A stretch of 36,469 bases of DNA from Armatimonadota bacterium (lineage in GTDB: Bacteria; Armatimonadota; Fervidibacteria; Fervidibacterales; Thermosaccharophagaceae), in the NCBI GenBank assembly GCA_025062195.1, contig JANXAS010000032.1, positions 1 to 36,469 of the forward strand, in the 5' to 3' direction. Under the pieces are notes generated by a model. The model did not search any database. It worked only from the letters and a program-made list of their open reading frames with translations, and was not told the origin of the DNA. Made by a program: the position numbers and the translations under genes. Below are positions 19,735 to 28,102 of this stretch, piece after piece. Within the stretch, counting starts at the first letter, position 1; each line of letters begins with the position of its first letter.

Positions 19735-20595
19735 TTATGCCTCTTGCTGCCCTTGCTTTTCGCCTTCCTTCGGTTGCTGCTCCTCTTGTTGTGGCTTCTT
19801 CTCAATCAGCTCCTTTACTGGGAGTGTCGTTTTGAAGTCGTCAAATCGGACTTCAAACTCAACCTCCTCCTGTCCAGTCGTGAAGACAAACAACCCGATC
19901 TCAAGTTGCTCGCTTTTCAAGTCAATCCTGCCGCTGCCCAGTGGCAGCCCATCAACAAATGCTTCAAACCTGTCCTTGCCATCAAATGTGATTTTAAGCG
20001 CATGCGGTTTCTCTGCCTCATCGCCGAAAAGCAGCCTTGCCCTTGCTGCCACATCCCGCCAGCGCTTCTCACTGCATAGCCAAAGCACATACCTTGCATC
20101 CTTACCAAGATGGTCAACATCGGCAGCTACGCCGTTGGATGTCTCTTCGCCTTTCGGTGTGGCGTTTGAAATGTAGATGCCACACATAGCCCCAAATGGC
20201 AATTTGGGCAGCAAGATCTTGATGCTAACTTCAAACGGTTGGACTGGCAATGGTGGTGTTGCTACATTAGCAGTGATTGATTGACCTTTCTGTGCGCGCC
20301 CACTCATTATGAGTTGTCCGTCTTCAACGCGCACTTGGACACCCTGAGGCCGGTTTATCTCCGGAAACACTTTCAAGTCTATTGCACCACCGTCAAATGT
20401 CTCAACAAACTTTGGCTCCTCAACCTCAATGGCTTTAGGTGGCGCTTGTTCCGTCTTCTCAACATCCTCGGCAGGTTGTGTCTGACCCTCCTGCTGAGGG
20501 TATGCCAAATTAGCTAAGGCAAATAGCCACACCGTCAAAAGACATAAAGCAACTGTAAACAATGCCACTTCGCTCTTTACCTTGCATTTGAGCAT
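19735..20595 (-). CDS. Secreted protein with LamG/DUF1080-like jelly-roll domain
   Basis: A 286-residue protein. N-terminal residues 10-31 (VALFTVALCLLTVWLFALA) form a signal peptide or lipid-less anchor, followed by a Glu/Pro/Gln-rich linker. The body (about 60-255) resembles DUF1080/LamG concanavalin-like folds: FVETFDGG, VEDGQLIMSG, FEVSIKILLP, YVLWLCSEKRW, GKDRFEAFVDG and VRFDDFKTTLPV. Such domains bind or cleave polysaccharide. The C-terminal 30 residues are low complexity and rich in Gln, Glu and Lys. ATG 20595 is used because the signal peptide begins there and GGGGGTTGG precedes it; the frame is open further, to 20667. Function unknown. Confidence 0.82.
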   Translation of the reverse strand: MLKCKVKSEVALFTVALCLLTVWLFALANLAYPQQEGQTQPAEDVEKTEQAPPKAIEVEEPKFVETFDGGAIDLKVFPEINRPQGVQVRVEDGQLIMSGRAQKGQSITANVATPPLPVQPFEVSIKILLPKLPFGAMCGIYISNATPKGEETSNGVAADVDHLGKDARYVLWLCSEKRWRDVAARARLLFGDEAEKPHALKITFDGKDRFEAFVDGLPLGSGRIDLKSEQLEIGLFVFTTGQEEVEFEVRFDDFKTTLPVKELIEKKPQQEEQQPKEGEKQGQQEA

Positions 20596-20878
20596 CTTGT
20601 TCCAACCCCCTTCAAAGTTTTGATGATGCAAACACAACGATTTAATTAGGGGCGAACGATAGCGCATTCAACTTTTCTTGGCGCATTTCGCACACCCCTG
20701 TCATCACAATGCGTTGCGTCTCTTGCCATTTAGACTTGCGTCCCCAGGTTAAAGTTGCACTCGTTGGACACGATACCGCCACTCAAACTGAGATAGTATT
20801 ATGCTTGGCTTGTTCACATCGCTTAAAATGCATGTCTTCAACATCGGTGCAGCGTTTACAGCAGATGGCACAAAAAGT

Positions 20879-21166
20879 TTAATCATTTGAGAGCCACTCA
20901 AGCCCCTCTAAGCCCAACAACTGCAAACTCGTCTTGACATATTCACCTTGCATCTCTTTTGGGACATATCCTCTGGGTAGCTTAAGCACTTGTGCCATTA
21001 TGACCTTTTCTCCCCAGCGAATTTCAATTGTGTCGCCAACACGAACATCACTTGCAGCCTTCGCCACTCTCCCGTTGAGCTTCACCCTCTGCGCATCGCA
21101 AAGAGCCTTTGCAACGCTCCTTCGCTTGACAAGCCCGACTGCCTTCAAAAACTTGTCCATCCGCAT
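20879..21166 (-). CDS. S4-domain RNA-binding protein, RqcP/YabO-like
   Basis: The 95-residue protein begins with the S4 fold: MRMDKFLKAVGLVKRRSVAK, then VKLNGRVAKAASDVRVGDTIEIRWGEK. It aligns closely with the Bacillus YabO/RqcP protein, which binds 23S rRNA and the peptidyl-tRNA on stalled 50S subunits and assists RqcH in adding alanine tails during ribosome quality control. E. coli Hsp15 is a more distant relative. No rqcH is in the window. The ATG at 21166 has GGTGAT six bases upstream. Assignment to RqcP rather than another S4 protein rests on length and the N-terminal match only. Confidence 0.88.
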   Translation of the reverse strand: MRMDKFLKAVGLVKRRSVAKALCDAQRVKLNGRVAKAASDVRVGDTIEIRWGEKVIMAQVLKLPRGYVPKEMQGEYVKTSLQLLGLEGLEWLSND

Positions 21167-21498
21167 GGCTTAATCACCGTGAGAGTCCTCTGACATCCTG
21201 CTATGGCATAGCTCGTAATGAGCCACCGAAATTCGGTGCATCAGGTGATAAGTTCTACGGAGCACCAACTCAAAAGTCTGTCGGCGCTAAGCTACTATGC
21301 CATTGGCTTCAGCCAGCAATTCATGGTAATTTGGGGGCACCAAATTTGTTCAACGACCGCTACTTATACCGTTTTCAAAAATTAAGGTAACATCCAATCC
21401 ATGCAGGTTATAGCTTGCTCAGTGCGGTCATTTAAATTTCATTGCCCGTAAGTGGTGACACAATATCGTGAAAGTCTTATCGTTGCGTGACTCAATAG

Positions 21499-21612
21499 GT
21501 TCGTAGTTAGCCACGAAGCATTAGCGAAGTGGTGCCATAAATTATCCCATGTCCTGTGCCCCTTTTTCCATTTTTGACGGCACTGCACTTCGCTTCGTGC
21601 CTCACTACCTAC
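21499..21612. repeat. Family A inverted-repeat element, copy 1
   Basis: Left end GTAGTTAGCCACGAAGC is the imperfect inverse of the right end GCTTCGTGCCTCACTAC. The centre, read on the minus strand, is a run of degenerate 7-bp units (TGGAAAA, AGGGGCA, CAGGACA, TGGGATA). Confidence 0.75.
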
Positions 21613-21625
21613 CTTGACGAGAATG

Positions 21626-21732
21626 TTCGTAGTTAGCCACGAAGCGAAAGCATAGTGGCGCCAAATTTGTTACTTGACTCTTGCTCTTCGCCCTCCTCCT
21701 GACGGCACTTCGCTTTTTGCCTCACTACGAAC
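21626..21732. repeat. Family A inverted-repeat element, copy 2
   Basis: Same ends as copy 1 (GTAGTTAGCCACGAAGC and CTTTTTGCCTCACTAC), placed 14 bases after it in the same orientation. The centre has a 7-bp rhythm on the minus strand (GGGCGAA, GAGCAAG, AGTCAAG, TAACAAA). An outer flank AACAAACTTTTGAGTAAAG follows at 21749. Confidence 0.72.
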
Positions 21733-21802
21733 CAGCAAAGAATCAACAAACTTTTGAGTAAAGAGAGTGACGAAAGATTCAGAGCCAATCTTTATCACTT
21801 GC

Positions 21803-21831
21803 AGGGTGAGGCTATAGCCGAGCCAAAAAGC
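21803..21831 (-). repeat. Family D repeat overlapping the PAP2 stop codon
   Basis: On the minus strand the stretch GCTTTTTGGCTCGGCTATAG matches repeats at 23055 and 23192. Here it supplies the last codons and the TAG stop of the PAP2 gene. Confidence 0.55.
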
Positions 21832-22507
21832 TACAAAAACATTTGCGGTAAAGAGCGTTTCGTTTTATCCACATCAAAATTAGCTTGCCCAACAGAAGCA
21901 CAATTGATGCCACTGCGTATCCGACTATACATCCTGCAATGACATCGCTCGGGTAGTGCACCCCAAGGTATATCCTTGAATAGGCAACAAGTGATGCGAT
22001 GACAAACAAAGATGGCTTGCCTTCTGGAATAAAATGCGATAGCGCTCTTGCAGCAGCGAACCAATTTGCTGCGTGTGCTGACGGAAAGGAAGGTGATTTC
22101 CCTGCTGGCTCAATCGTGCGCACACCCGCTTCAACCAATGCTGGACGAGGTCGCTTCCATATGTCTTTCATGAATCTGCCAGTAAGCAAGTCTGTAAGCG
22201 AAAGCACAAGTAAGACAGCGATTAATGCCATAGCCATGCGCTTAAACCCTTTACAGCACCATAGCCATACAATCAATAGCAGCCAAAACAGCGCATTCTT
22301 CCCAAGATGAGTCACAGTAAGCATAAGCATGTCGGCAAATTTGTGTTCGCAATCCGGGTTGAGCAATTTGAGGAGCTTAGCATCAACCTCTTTAATAGGC
22401 TCCACGAAAGGTGTGACGGAGCAAAGCAGGAACACAAACACTAATACGATTTTAATTGCTACAATGAATCGCCCTTTGCCTAAGTCTCCTGCGGCTTTCT
22501 CGCCCAT
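21812..22507 (-). CDS. PAP2 family membrane phosphatase
   Basis: The roughly 231-residue protein has about five or six TM segments and all three PAP2 motifs: KDIWKRPRP (KX6RP), SFPSAHAANW (PSGH type) and SRIYLGVHYPSD (SRX5HX3D), with both catalytic histidines. Bacterial members dephosphorylate undecaprenyl pyrophosphate or phosphatidic or phosphatidylglycerol phosphate; which one applies here is not readable. A GTG at 22510 and ATG at 22507 are adjacent starts, with AAGGTG overlapping. The last residues (about SFLARL) and the stop codon are encoded inside a dispersed repeat, so the C-terminal tail may have been altered by repeat insertion. Confidence 0.93.
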   Translation of the reverse strand: MGEKAAGDLGKGRFIVAIKIVLVFVFLLCSVTPFVEPIKEVDAKLLKLLNPDCEHKFADMLMLTVTHLGKNALFWLLLIVWLWCCKGFKRMAMALIAVLLVLSLTDLLTGRFMKDIWKRPRPALVEAGVRTIEPAGKSPSFPSAHAANWFAAARALSHFIPEGKPSLFVIASLVAYSRIYLGVHYPSDVIAGCIVGYAVASIVLLLGKLILMWIKRNALYRKCFCSFLARL

Positions 22508-22727
22508 CACCTTAAGCTATCACCTTGGCATTTCGGTATTTGCTCAAAACAGGAGTTACGATTGAATGCGTGGGCAGCTGTCAGGCAACCAGCACCATTT
22601 GCTTTGAACGGTTTCTGCACCATGAATGGCACACTATGCCAAACTTCTTGGGCAATAAACCCCGTTCAATTTTATTTGGCTTAACTTGAACACAACAAAA
22701 ATGCTTGTAAAACTTTAGGGCACAAAA

Positions 22728-22918
22728 CTCGTTTCGCTCCTTACTTCAAATGTTGTTGGTATGCGCTTTTCACAACCATGCTTTTTCAAAACCATACCAT
22801 GGACTTTAGCCCATGGTCGCTGGCGAATTTTTGAATGCCGTCTTCAAATGGCATAATTTTTCGCCGAATGAATTCGGCGTTCATTAATTCGCCATCAACC
22901 ACTGGCTAAAGCCAGTGG
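22728..22918. repeat. Family B multi-hairpin element, copy 1
   Basis: It opens with a family-A-like outer end (TTTCGCTCCTTACTTCAAAT at 22732) and then carries hairpins in order: CCATGGACTTTAGCCCATGG (22797-22816), a decayed GCCGTCTTCAAATGGC, the perfect CGCCGAATGAATTCGGCG (22862-22879), and the perfect CCACTGGCTAAAGCCAGTGG (22899-22918). Confidence 0.75.
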
Positions 22919-22935
22919 CATGGATAAACAAAGCA

Positions 22936-23037
22936 CGCTTTTTCAAAACCATGCCATGAGCTTTAGCCCATAGTAGCTGACGAATTTTTGAGCGCCGTCT
23001 TTAGACGGCGGTGAAAATCTTGATGACGAATTTTTGA
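22936..23037. repeat. Family B element, copy 2 (partial)
   Basis: Repeats the start of copy 1: a CATGAGCTTTAGCCCATAG hairpin (imperfect), GTAGCTGACGAATTTTTGAG, and then the perfect hairpin GCCGTCTTTAGACGGC (22994-23009). The later hairpins are missing. Confidence 0.7.
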
Positions 23038-23054
23038 CCATTATTTACTCCAAA

Positions 23055-23220
23055 GCTTTTCGGCTCGGCAGTAGCCTCGCCCTACGAATTTTCCGTCACG
23101 ATTTTCCTCATTTCGGAGGGCAAGCCTACCGGCTTGCCGATTTTTCGGCAGAGCAGCAACCCTGCCCCAAGATTTTTTTCTTTGCTGAAAAATTTTGGCT
23201 CGGCAATAGCCTTGTCTTCC
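23055..23220. repeat. Family D repeats (two units) around a perfect hairpin
   Basis: GCTTTTCGGCTCGGCAGTAG at 23055 and ATTTTGGCTCGGCAATAGCC at 23192 are direct repeats. Between them lies GGCAAGCCTACCGGCTTGCC (23119-23138), an eight-pair hairpin. Confidence 0.6.
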
Positions 23221-23226
23221 CATCGG

Positions 23227-23333
23227 TTCGTAGTAAGGCACGGAACGAAGTGAAGTGCCGTCAAAAATGGAACATGGAACAAGGGACAATTTAGGACGCC
23301 AACTCGCTATCGCTTCGCGGCTAACTACGAACC
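23227..23333. repeat. Family A element, copy 3, with three exact-type heptads
   Basis: Inverse orientation to copies 1 and 2: left end GTAGTAAGGCACGGAACGAAG, shown by its first 20 bases from 23230, and right end GCTTCGCGGCTAACTAC. The centre reads TGGAACA, TGGAACA, AGGGACA (23268-23288). Confidence 0.75.
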
Positions 23334-23340
23334 TGCTGTT

Positions 23341-23476
23341 TTGTTGGTAGTCAGGCACGAAGCAAAGCGGAGTGCCGCCAAATAAGTGCAAGTGCTAAGT
23401 TCAAAGGGCAAGTAAAACTATAGCATCTCACTCTGCACCAACTTAACGCCACTTCGCTTCGTGGCTAACTAAGAAC
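23341..23476. repeat. Family A element, copy 4
   Basis: GTAGTCAGGCACGAAGC at 23348 pairs with GCTTCGTGGCTAACTA at 23456. The centre is a degenerate 7-bp run (AGTGCAA, GTGCTAA, GTTCAAA, GGGCAAG). Confidence 0.72.
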
Positions 23477-23562
23477 TTAAACAACAAAGGTTGTGGCAAA
23501 GGGTGTTTCATTTTTATTTGCTGCAAAATATTTCAGCGCCAATTGCATGGCTTTAGTCCATT

Positions 23563-24642
23563 TCACTTAAGCCATGGGAATTGAGTTATAAGGAAGTCAA
23601 GGCGCTTAATGAATAGCGAAAAGCGAGCCATCACTGTATTTCCGAATATCAATCCGAATGTCACCATCAAAAACAATCTCCCAATCAGTGCCGAAGTCCT
23701 TATAGTGGGGTGTTTGTGTTCAATAGTGAAGAAAAAGTAAATGAGCACACAGAGCAATGTGACAACGAAGACAATGTTGTTTAGTGTGAGCGATATGTCA
23801 CCTGGCACATAAATTGGGCGGAGTGATTTTGCAATTTGAGGATAGAATGTGAGCACGAATGCTTTGAAAACATAGCCAGATTGTAAGCCCATTATAGCGC
23901 CGATTACCAGACGGCTCATCCACGCAAATCTCGGGATGAATATAGTGTAGTATAACAAGCCTCCAACGAGTGCAAGTATCCAATACCATTTTCGCCCAAT
24001 GCAATGTCGCACATTGTCAATGTGCAAAGTTACACCGGCTTTCACGAGAGCGTCATCAGCAACAAACTCAACGATGCGCACACTTTTTAGGTCTATCTCG
24101 CCTTCCTTTGAGAGGTTTCGGAGATATAGCTTAACCTCCCGCCACCCTGAGAAATCAATCGGTATATAGCCACTTAGCCGCCCTTTAAAATTGCCGGTTT
24201 CATTCCCGGTCAAGATGCGCAAAATTATGCTCCCGTTGGTAGGTTTGGGTGAGTGCAACCAAAGCTTAATGTATCGGGCATCAATCCAATTAGCTGGTGG
24301 TGCAACAAAGCGAATTACCCTTACGCCTTTCACATCCCAACGGATGGATGCTTTACCTTCCATTTTGAACCGTTCATTAGGCAATGCACCTTCCCAACCG
24401 GTTAAGTTATCACATGCATTTACAACGATGGCATTTTCCGTCACCATAGGTTTAAACCATCTTGGCTCAAGCACTTCAGTTATCGTTATCGCAAGACCGT
24501 ATCCAGCAGCCACACCAATAAATATGTGCTCAAACAGCCTAAATAGCCTATTTTCACGGTATAAGATTGTGTAAATCCCAAGTGTGCATGCAGCTGCCAC
24601 AAAGTATGTGATTATTTCAACGGTGCGTTCGTCTATGCTCAT
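23563..24642 (-). CDS. Six-TM protein with inserted beta-sandwich-like domain, unknown function
   Basis: I do not recognise a family for the whole protein (359 residues). Two TM segments (about 8-28 and 38-57) are followed by a hydrophilic domain at about 72-213 whose pattern (WDVKGVRVIRFVAP, RYIKLWLHSP, GWREVKLYL, VRIVEFVADD, VTLHIDNVR) resembles galactose-binding/CBM-like jelly rolls. Four more TM segments follow (about 219-237, 242-265, 289-306, 313-340). The inserted domain should face one side of the membrane, probably the outside. The ATG lies four bases after the stop of the preceding gene, with GAGGGTTGA as ribosome binding site spanning that stop. Last gene of the membrane-protein set. 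Confidence 0.75.
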   Translation of the reverse strand: MSIDERTVEIITYFVAAACTLGIYTILYRENRLFRLFEHIFIGVAAGYGLAITITEVLEPRWFKPMVTENAIVVNACDNLTGWEGALPNERFKMEGKASIRWDVKGVRVIRFVAPPANWIDARYIKLWLHSPKPTNGSIILRILTGNETGNFKGRLSGYIPIDFSGWREVKLYLRNLSKEGEIDLKSVRIVEFVADDALVKAGVTLHIDNVRHCIGRKWYWILALVGGLLYYTIFIPRFAWMSRLVIGAIMGLQSGYVFKAFVLTFYPQIAKSLRPIYVPGDISLTLNNIVFVVTLLCVLIYFFFTIEHKHPTIRTSALIGRLFLMVTFGLIFGNTVMARFSLFIKRLDFLITQFPWLK

Positions 24643-24646
24643 ACCT

Positions 24647-25522
24647 TCAACCCTCTCTTCCTACTCTTTTTGCAGCCCACATTCCGAGATTACCGAGGGC
24701 TACAAGGATGATTATCAGCAAATGACCGGCAGATTGAGGCAGCATAGCCCTTTTACCACCACTTGCTATTTTCAGCATCTCTTCATACTCAGCGGCGCCT
24801 TTCAGCCCAACAAGTAAACCGGAAAGCTGACCGGTGTCCAAGTATGGGAATTGTTCGGGTCCAATAATGCCAGTGCATCCTTGTGCGAGTTTTACACCAA
24901 ATTGGGCATGGAATGTGGCAATGTATAGCGGCAATAGACCAGCGCCGGTAAACTCGGCAACAAGCCCAATATCCTTTGCGGAACGAACATTCCTCATCAT
25001 TGGGATTTCGTTAATTGGCGTGCCCATTTTGTCCTGCCTGACTGCAGCGTGAATGTCACGGCACATCCTTTCAAGAAACATTTGCCCGCCGGTTATCCAA
25101 CCAAAATTGCAAAAATCAATTCCATAACGATATCCATACTTCTTTCCGAGCTCTTCTGCATACGCCTGAGCAATAGTTGGACCAACCTGATCAAGCCCCA
25201 TAATGATGAACTTCTTACGGCAACGCATCAAATGCTCTATTACAGCCCTACACTGAGGTCCATTCTCACCGAGTGTGCCCGGATCAAAATCGCAAGCCAC
25301 TAACACAACCTTATCATTGGGCACACTCTCAACTGTTTCAAAGAATGAGCGCGCAGCCCTTGTAGGATACATTGGAAGTATGGGCAAATTTATGCCAATG
25401 TATGGCGCAATTATGGGAAAGCCTATCAAAAGCCAGACAAGCATGTATATGATACGCCTATCAACCTGCTGAAAACGGGCAAATATAACGAACATGAACG
25501 ATATTAACCGCCCGATGTTCAT
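24647..25522 (-). CDS. Membrane-anchored protein with alpha/beta-like domain, unknown function
   Basis: A 291-residue protein with one TM near the N-terminus (about 26-46) and one at the C-terminus (about 265-286). The region between has alternating strands and helices: KVVLVACDFDPGTLGENGPQ, KKFIIMGLDQVGPTIAQAY, RYGIDFCNFGWITGG, and TGIIGPEQFPYLDTGQLSGL. I recognise no catalytic motif; the CDFDPGT and GENGPQ turns are likely functional because they are glycine-, proline- and acid-rich. AGGTGA lies six bases before the ATG. Four bases separate it from the next gene, so translation is likely coupled. Confidence 0.72.
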   Translation of the reverse strand: MNIGRLISFMFVIFARFQQVDRRIIYMLVWLLIGFPIIAPYIGINLPILPMYPTRAARSFFETVESVPNDKVVLVACDFDPGTLGENGPQCRAVIEHLMRCRKKFIIMGLDQVGPTIAQAYAEELGKKYGYRYGIDFCNFGWITGGQMFLERMCRDIHAAVRQDKMGTPINEIPMMRNVRSAKDIGLVAEFTGAGLLPLYIATFHAQFGVKLAQGCTGIIGPEQFPYLDTGQLSGLLVGLKGAAEYEEMLKIASGGKRAMLPQSAGHLLIIILVALGNLGMWAAKRVGREG

Positions 25523-25585
25523 GCTGCTTCACCTATCCTGAAAGCATGGTATCCGCACACGCAAGATATGCACCATTTATGGCCA

Positions 25586-26431
25586 CTAAAATTGCCTTCC
25601 AAAATATCCGCCCCTTTCGAGGCTGAGCCAAATGCGCAATGCCATTGCAAGCGCCCCAACCCAAACACCAAAGAGAATGCCACGCTGAGCTGGCATGTTA
25701 ATGTTTGACAATAGCCATTCTGAAAGGACTTCAAACCTGAGAAACCTAAAAACGCTATCATCCGGTATCCAGTGCGTCAACCACATTCCAACCGGAACTT
25801 GCCCGAGCATGACTATGAGTGCACCAGCCATGAGCAAAGCAGCTTCAGCGGTGCGTATGCGAAACGCCCTGTAGGCAGCCGATGTGATGAAGAAGGCAAG
25901 TAGCGAAAAGACTGTAGCATTTAGCGCAGTGTATGCGCCCTCAAATAGGACTTTGAATGCCGCCGGAAATAGCCCCATACGACCTTCAGGAACATCGCCA
26001 GAAAAAAGTGTTGGAGCGTAGCGGTTGACCATCGTCACAACAAACATGAGCACCATACTGACAAAGAAGGCAATGCTGTTTCCCCAACCCTCCCTTTTTT
26101 GAGCGATATTCCTTGCATGCACAATGCAAAGGTTCATTATACCAAGTCCGACTGTAAAGGCAGCCATCACACCCACAGCATCACCAAGTGGATTCAACCA
26201 TGGAGTAAGAAAACGGTTGCGAAATGGGGTTAGAGCAGTGCCATCAGGGATAAAGAACTCAAGTGGGTAATACAAGCCAGCGATGAATGTGACGAAAACT
26301 ATGACCTTCATGCGCAAAGAAGGCGTCATGTTGTGCATGATTGTGAGAAGGATAACGCTAACGCAAACTGCGATTGCCATAAGTGCAATGTTTAACGCCA
26401 TGCTTTCAACAGGCGGAAACACACCTACCAC
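25586..26431 (-). CDS. Seven-TM membrane protein, unknown function
   Basis: A 281-residue protein with about seven hydrophobic segments: ALNIALMAIAVCVSVILLT, VIVFVTFIAGLYYPLEFF, VMAAFTVGLGIMNLCIV, IAFFVSMVLMFVVTM, NATVFSLLAFFITSAAYRAF, LLMAGALIVMLGQVPVGMWL and GILFGVWVGALAMALRIWL. Loop motifs such as LEFFIPDGTALTPFRNRF and GDVPEGRMGL do not point to a known transporter. The start GTG 26431 is tentative; MALNIALM (ATG, codon 11) is an alternative. It is followed 63 bases later by the alpha/beta-domain gene. Confidence 0.7.
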   Translation of the reverse strand: MVGVFPPVESMALNIALMAIAVCVSVILLTIMHNMTPSLRMKVIVFVTFIAGLYYPLEFFIPDGTALTPFRNRFLTPWLNPLGDAVGVMAAFTVGLGIMNLCIVHARNIAQKREGWGNSIAFFVSMVLMFVVTMVNRYAPTLFSGDVPEGRMGLFPAAFKVLFEGAYTALNATVFSLLAFFITSAAYRAFRIRTAEAALLMAGALIVMLGQVPVGMWLTHWIPDDSVFRFLRFEVLSEWLLSNINMPAQRGILFGVWVGALAMALRIWLSLERGGYFGRQF

Positions 26432-26692
26432 CCCTTACTGTTCGCTGCGAATTGTGAGCACTGCAAACAACGCAAATATTTCCAGCTCGTCAGCAGCCTC
26501 ACCAGCTAAATTGCCAAATGAATTTGTGCTCAACTTGACTTAAAGGCAAACAACGCAACAATGGGCAAAGTCCACCCACAAAATTTCGGACGCATTTCAT
26601 TCTTTCATTCGCCACTGCGTCATCCGATGGCTAAAGCAAATGGCATTGATGACTATGCGCCAGCAACTTTTTGAGCACAGCTCAAAGATGCT

Positions 26693-26763
26693 TGTAGCAA
26701 GGCACGAAGCGGAGCGCTATTAAAGACGCAACTATAAATACCGCCTCGCGGCTCACTACGAAC
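26693..26763. repeat. Family A element, copy 5 (short)
   Basis: GTAGCAAGGCACGAAGC and CCTCGCGGCTCACTACGAAC form the usual inverse ends; the centre is only about 40 bases. Confidence 0.65.
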
Positions 26764-26779
26764 TATGCTTTGACAGGGC

Positions 26780-26872
26780 GCCAACGATACATAGGTCTTT
26801 TGAAACGCAAGCATGCAGCAATGTTGATTGCCTCAAAGCACAGTGCCAATGATACATAGGTCTTTTGAAACG
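26780..26872 (+). repeat. Two 28-bp direct repeats with CRISPR-like spacing
   Basis: Copies at 26780-26807 and 26845-26872 differ at one base (GCCAACGAT versus GCCAATGAT) and share ATACATAGGTCTTTTGAAAC. The intervening 37 bases are unique. The repeat ends in GAAAC(G), like many type I/III CRISPR repeats. No cas genes and no clear third copy are present; a poor match lies at about 26924-26938. Confidence 0.7.
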
Positions 26873-27125
26873 GTTAGGACTTGCTCAGTTGGCATTGTTT
26901 TGACTCTCGGGGCTTATCCCCCGATGGTTTTTTAAATCACCGTCACAGGCGAATGGCAACGCTGCCGATGCCGTTAAAAACTTACGCTGTTGATTTTATT
27001 TTGCACTGGCAAACGGGAGTCCGCCCAGCAAAATCAAAAACGAAAGATACGAATAACTCAGACAACTTAAAAGCTGCAAAGCCGCCGCTATACTCAAGCT
27101 GCGCAATCCCTAATTGCAAAGCCGC

Positions 27126-27908
27126 TCATTGCCCGCCGGTAAGGAACTTGAGCAAGCCGTTTAATTCAGTCCAGTATTGCGAAAGCGTGGCGATGGTCAT
27201 CCCAGAGAGTGTAAACGCAGCAAGCAGTATCTTTGAATAGTCCTGACCAACAACGCTGCCAAGGTGTATCGGGTCTCGTGACAGGTATGCTGAAGCTGCA
27301 TAAAATTCCTCGCCGATGATCGTGTAATCACATGCAGCAATGAAGAAAGGCACCTGAAGAGTTGATGCAGTTCCAGCAATCTGTATCGCACCAAGTGATT
27401 GTCCAGTCTCGGCAAGTATGAGCGACTCTGCCGCGAACGGTCCAAAGAAGAAATTGGCAGCAACCTTCTCTCGGTTCATTATCCCGATGACGCCGGATGC
27501 GTATGCAAACTGGCTCCCGGAAAGGAAACGCACATCCTCGCGCCTAAACGCATCTGGGTGACCAGCTTCGGCATACGCTTCCTTGAGCACCTCTTCGGCG
27601 ATCGTGTATACAACCGTATCAATGACCGGCACTATGACCCTGTTTCTGTATCGTCCGGCAAGCCTCGCCACATGCCCAGCAATTGCGAGTGCCTGAAATG
27701 TTTCAACCTCAACTCCACCAAGTCCTACAGAGAAAAGCATTGGGCGTCCCATCTCAGTAGCTCTTCCAACTGCCTCCTCAATCGCATCAATACCCGGCAA
27801 ACGGCGAATGAAAAGTTTCCTGCCGCGCATGGATGAAAGTATCCCGTAAAGGATGAGCAAAGAGACAGCGCTCACAACAAACAGGTGTATAAGTTGGGCG
27901 TGCTCCAT
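27126..27908 (-). CDS. DUF6754 domain membrane protein
   Basis: The 260-residue protein has an N-terminal TM (about 8-27) followed by LPGIDAIEEAVGRATEMGRP, then SVGLGGVEVETFQALAIAG, VIVPVIDTVVYTIAEEV, REDVRFLSGSQFAYASGV, ANFFFGPFAAESLILAETG, GAIQIAGTASTLQVPFFIAA, ACDYTIIGEEFYAASAYLSR, and a C-terminal hydrophobic stretch. This matches my recollection of DUF6754, a family of unknown function in several thermophilic and Chloroflexi-like bacteria. The alternation suggests an alpha/beta domain held at the membrane. GTG at 27911 and ATG at 27908 are adjacent starts; GGTGGG lies upstream. It is the first large gene of the leftward membrane-protein set. Confidence 0.85.
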   Translation of the reverse strand: MEHAQLIHLFVVSAVSLLILYGILSSMRGRKLFIRRLPGIDAIEEAVGRATEMGRPMLFSVGLGGVEVETFQALAIAGHVARLAGRYRNRVIVPVIDTVVYTIAEEVLKEAYAEAGHPDAFRREDVRFLSGSQFAYASGVIGIMNREKVAANFFFGPFAAESLILAETGQSLGAIQIAGTASTLQVPFFIAACDYTIIGEEFYAASAYLSRDPIHLGSVVGQDYSKILLAAFTLSGMTIATLSQYWTELNGLLKFLTGGQ

Positions 27909-28102
27909 CACCTTTACCCACCTTTGTTAGATTTGCCCTCGCCGAAACTATAATGCAAACAGCCGGCGAAATCGCGCTCACATATCTTTTTACACTAAAA
28001 ACCTTTCTGCCCACGGCTCAAATTGATTGGATGGGTGAAACCCATCACACAAAATGCGTTTGCTTAATACGCACACCAAAAACAAGTGTGCCCCTTCATC
28101 AC

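Larger units (their letters stand above)
21167..21811. other. Gene-free spacer with family A repeats
   Basis: This 645-base gap contains a small perfect hairpin (CACCGAAATTCGGTG, 21226-21240) and, from 21499 to 21732, two family A elements. Between them I see only short fragments, such as GGGGGCACCAAATTTGTT (21345-21362), which echoes the A element at 21654. Confidence 0.55.
22511..23562. other. One-kilobase repeat pile-up without genes
   Basis: The longest gene-free stretch in the window. From 22728 on it consists almost entirely of family B, D and A elements placed head to tail, with fragments of each. No reading frame here resembles a protein. At 23540-23576 a further hairpin-like segment (GCATGGCTTTAGTCCA) touches the end of the membrane-protein gene. 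Confidence 0.65.
26432..27125. other. Gene-free gap inside the membrane-protein set
   Basis: These 694 bases separate the DUF6754 gene from the 7-TM gene. They contain a B-like hairpin fragment (26619-26654, GTCATC and GATGAC arms), a family A element (26693-26763) and the two CRISPR-like repeats (26780-26872). The remainder, 26880-27125, shows a GGGGCTTATCCCC hairpin (26909-26921) and nothing coding. Confidence 0.55.

Noticed and set aside
23034-23391. Small open frames on both strands in the repeat pile-up
   Set aside because: They are translations of hairpin repeats, and similar peptides arise wherever the repeats occur.
26780-26872. Calling the two repeats a confirmed CRISPR array
   Set aside because: Only two repeats and one spacer, no cas genes and no recognisable leader; listed as a repeat instead.
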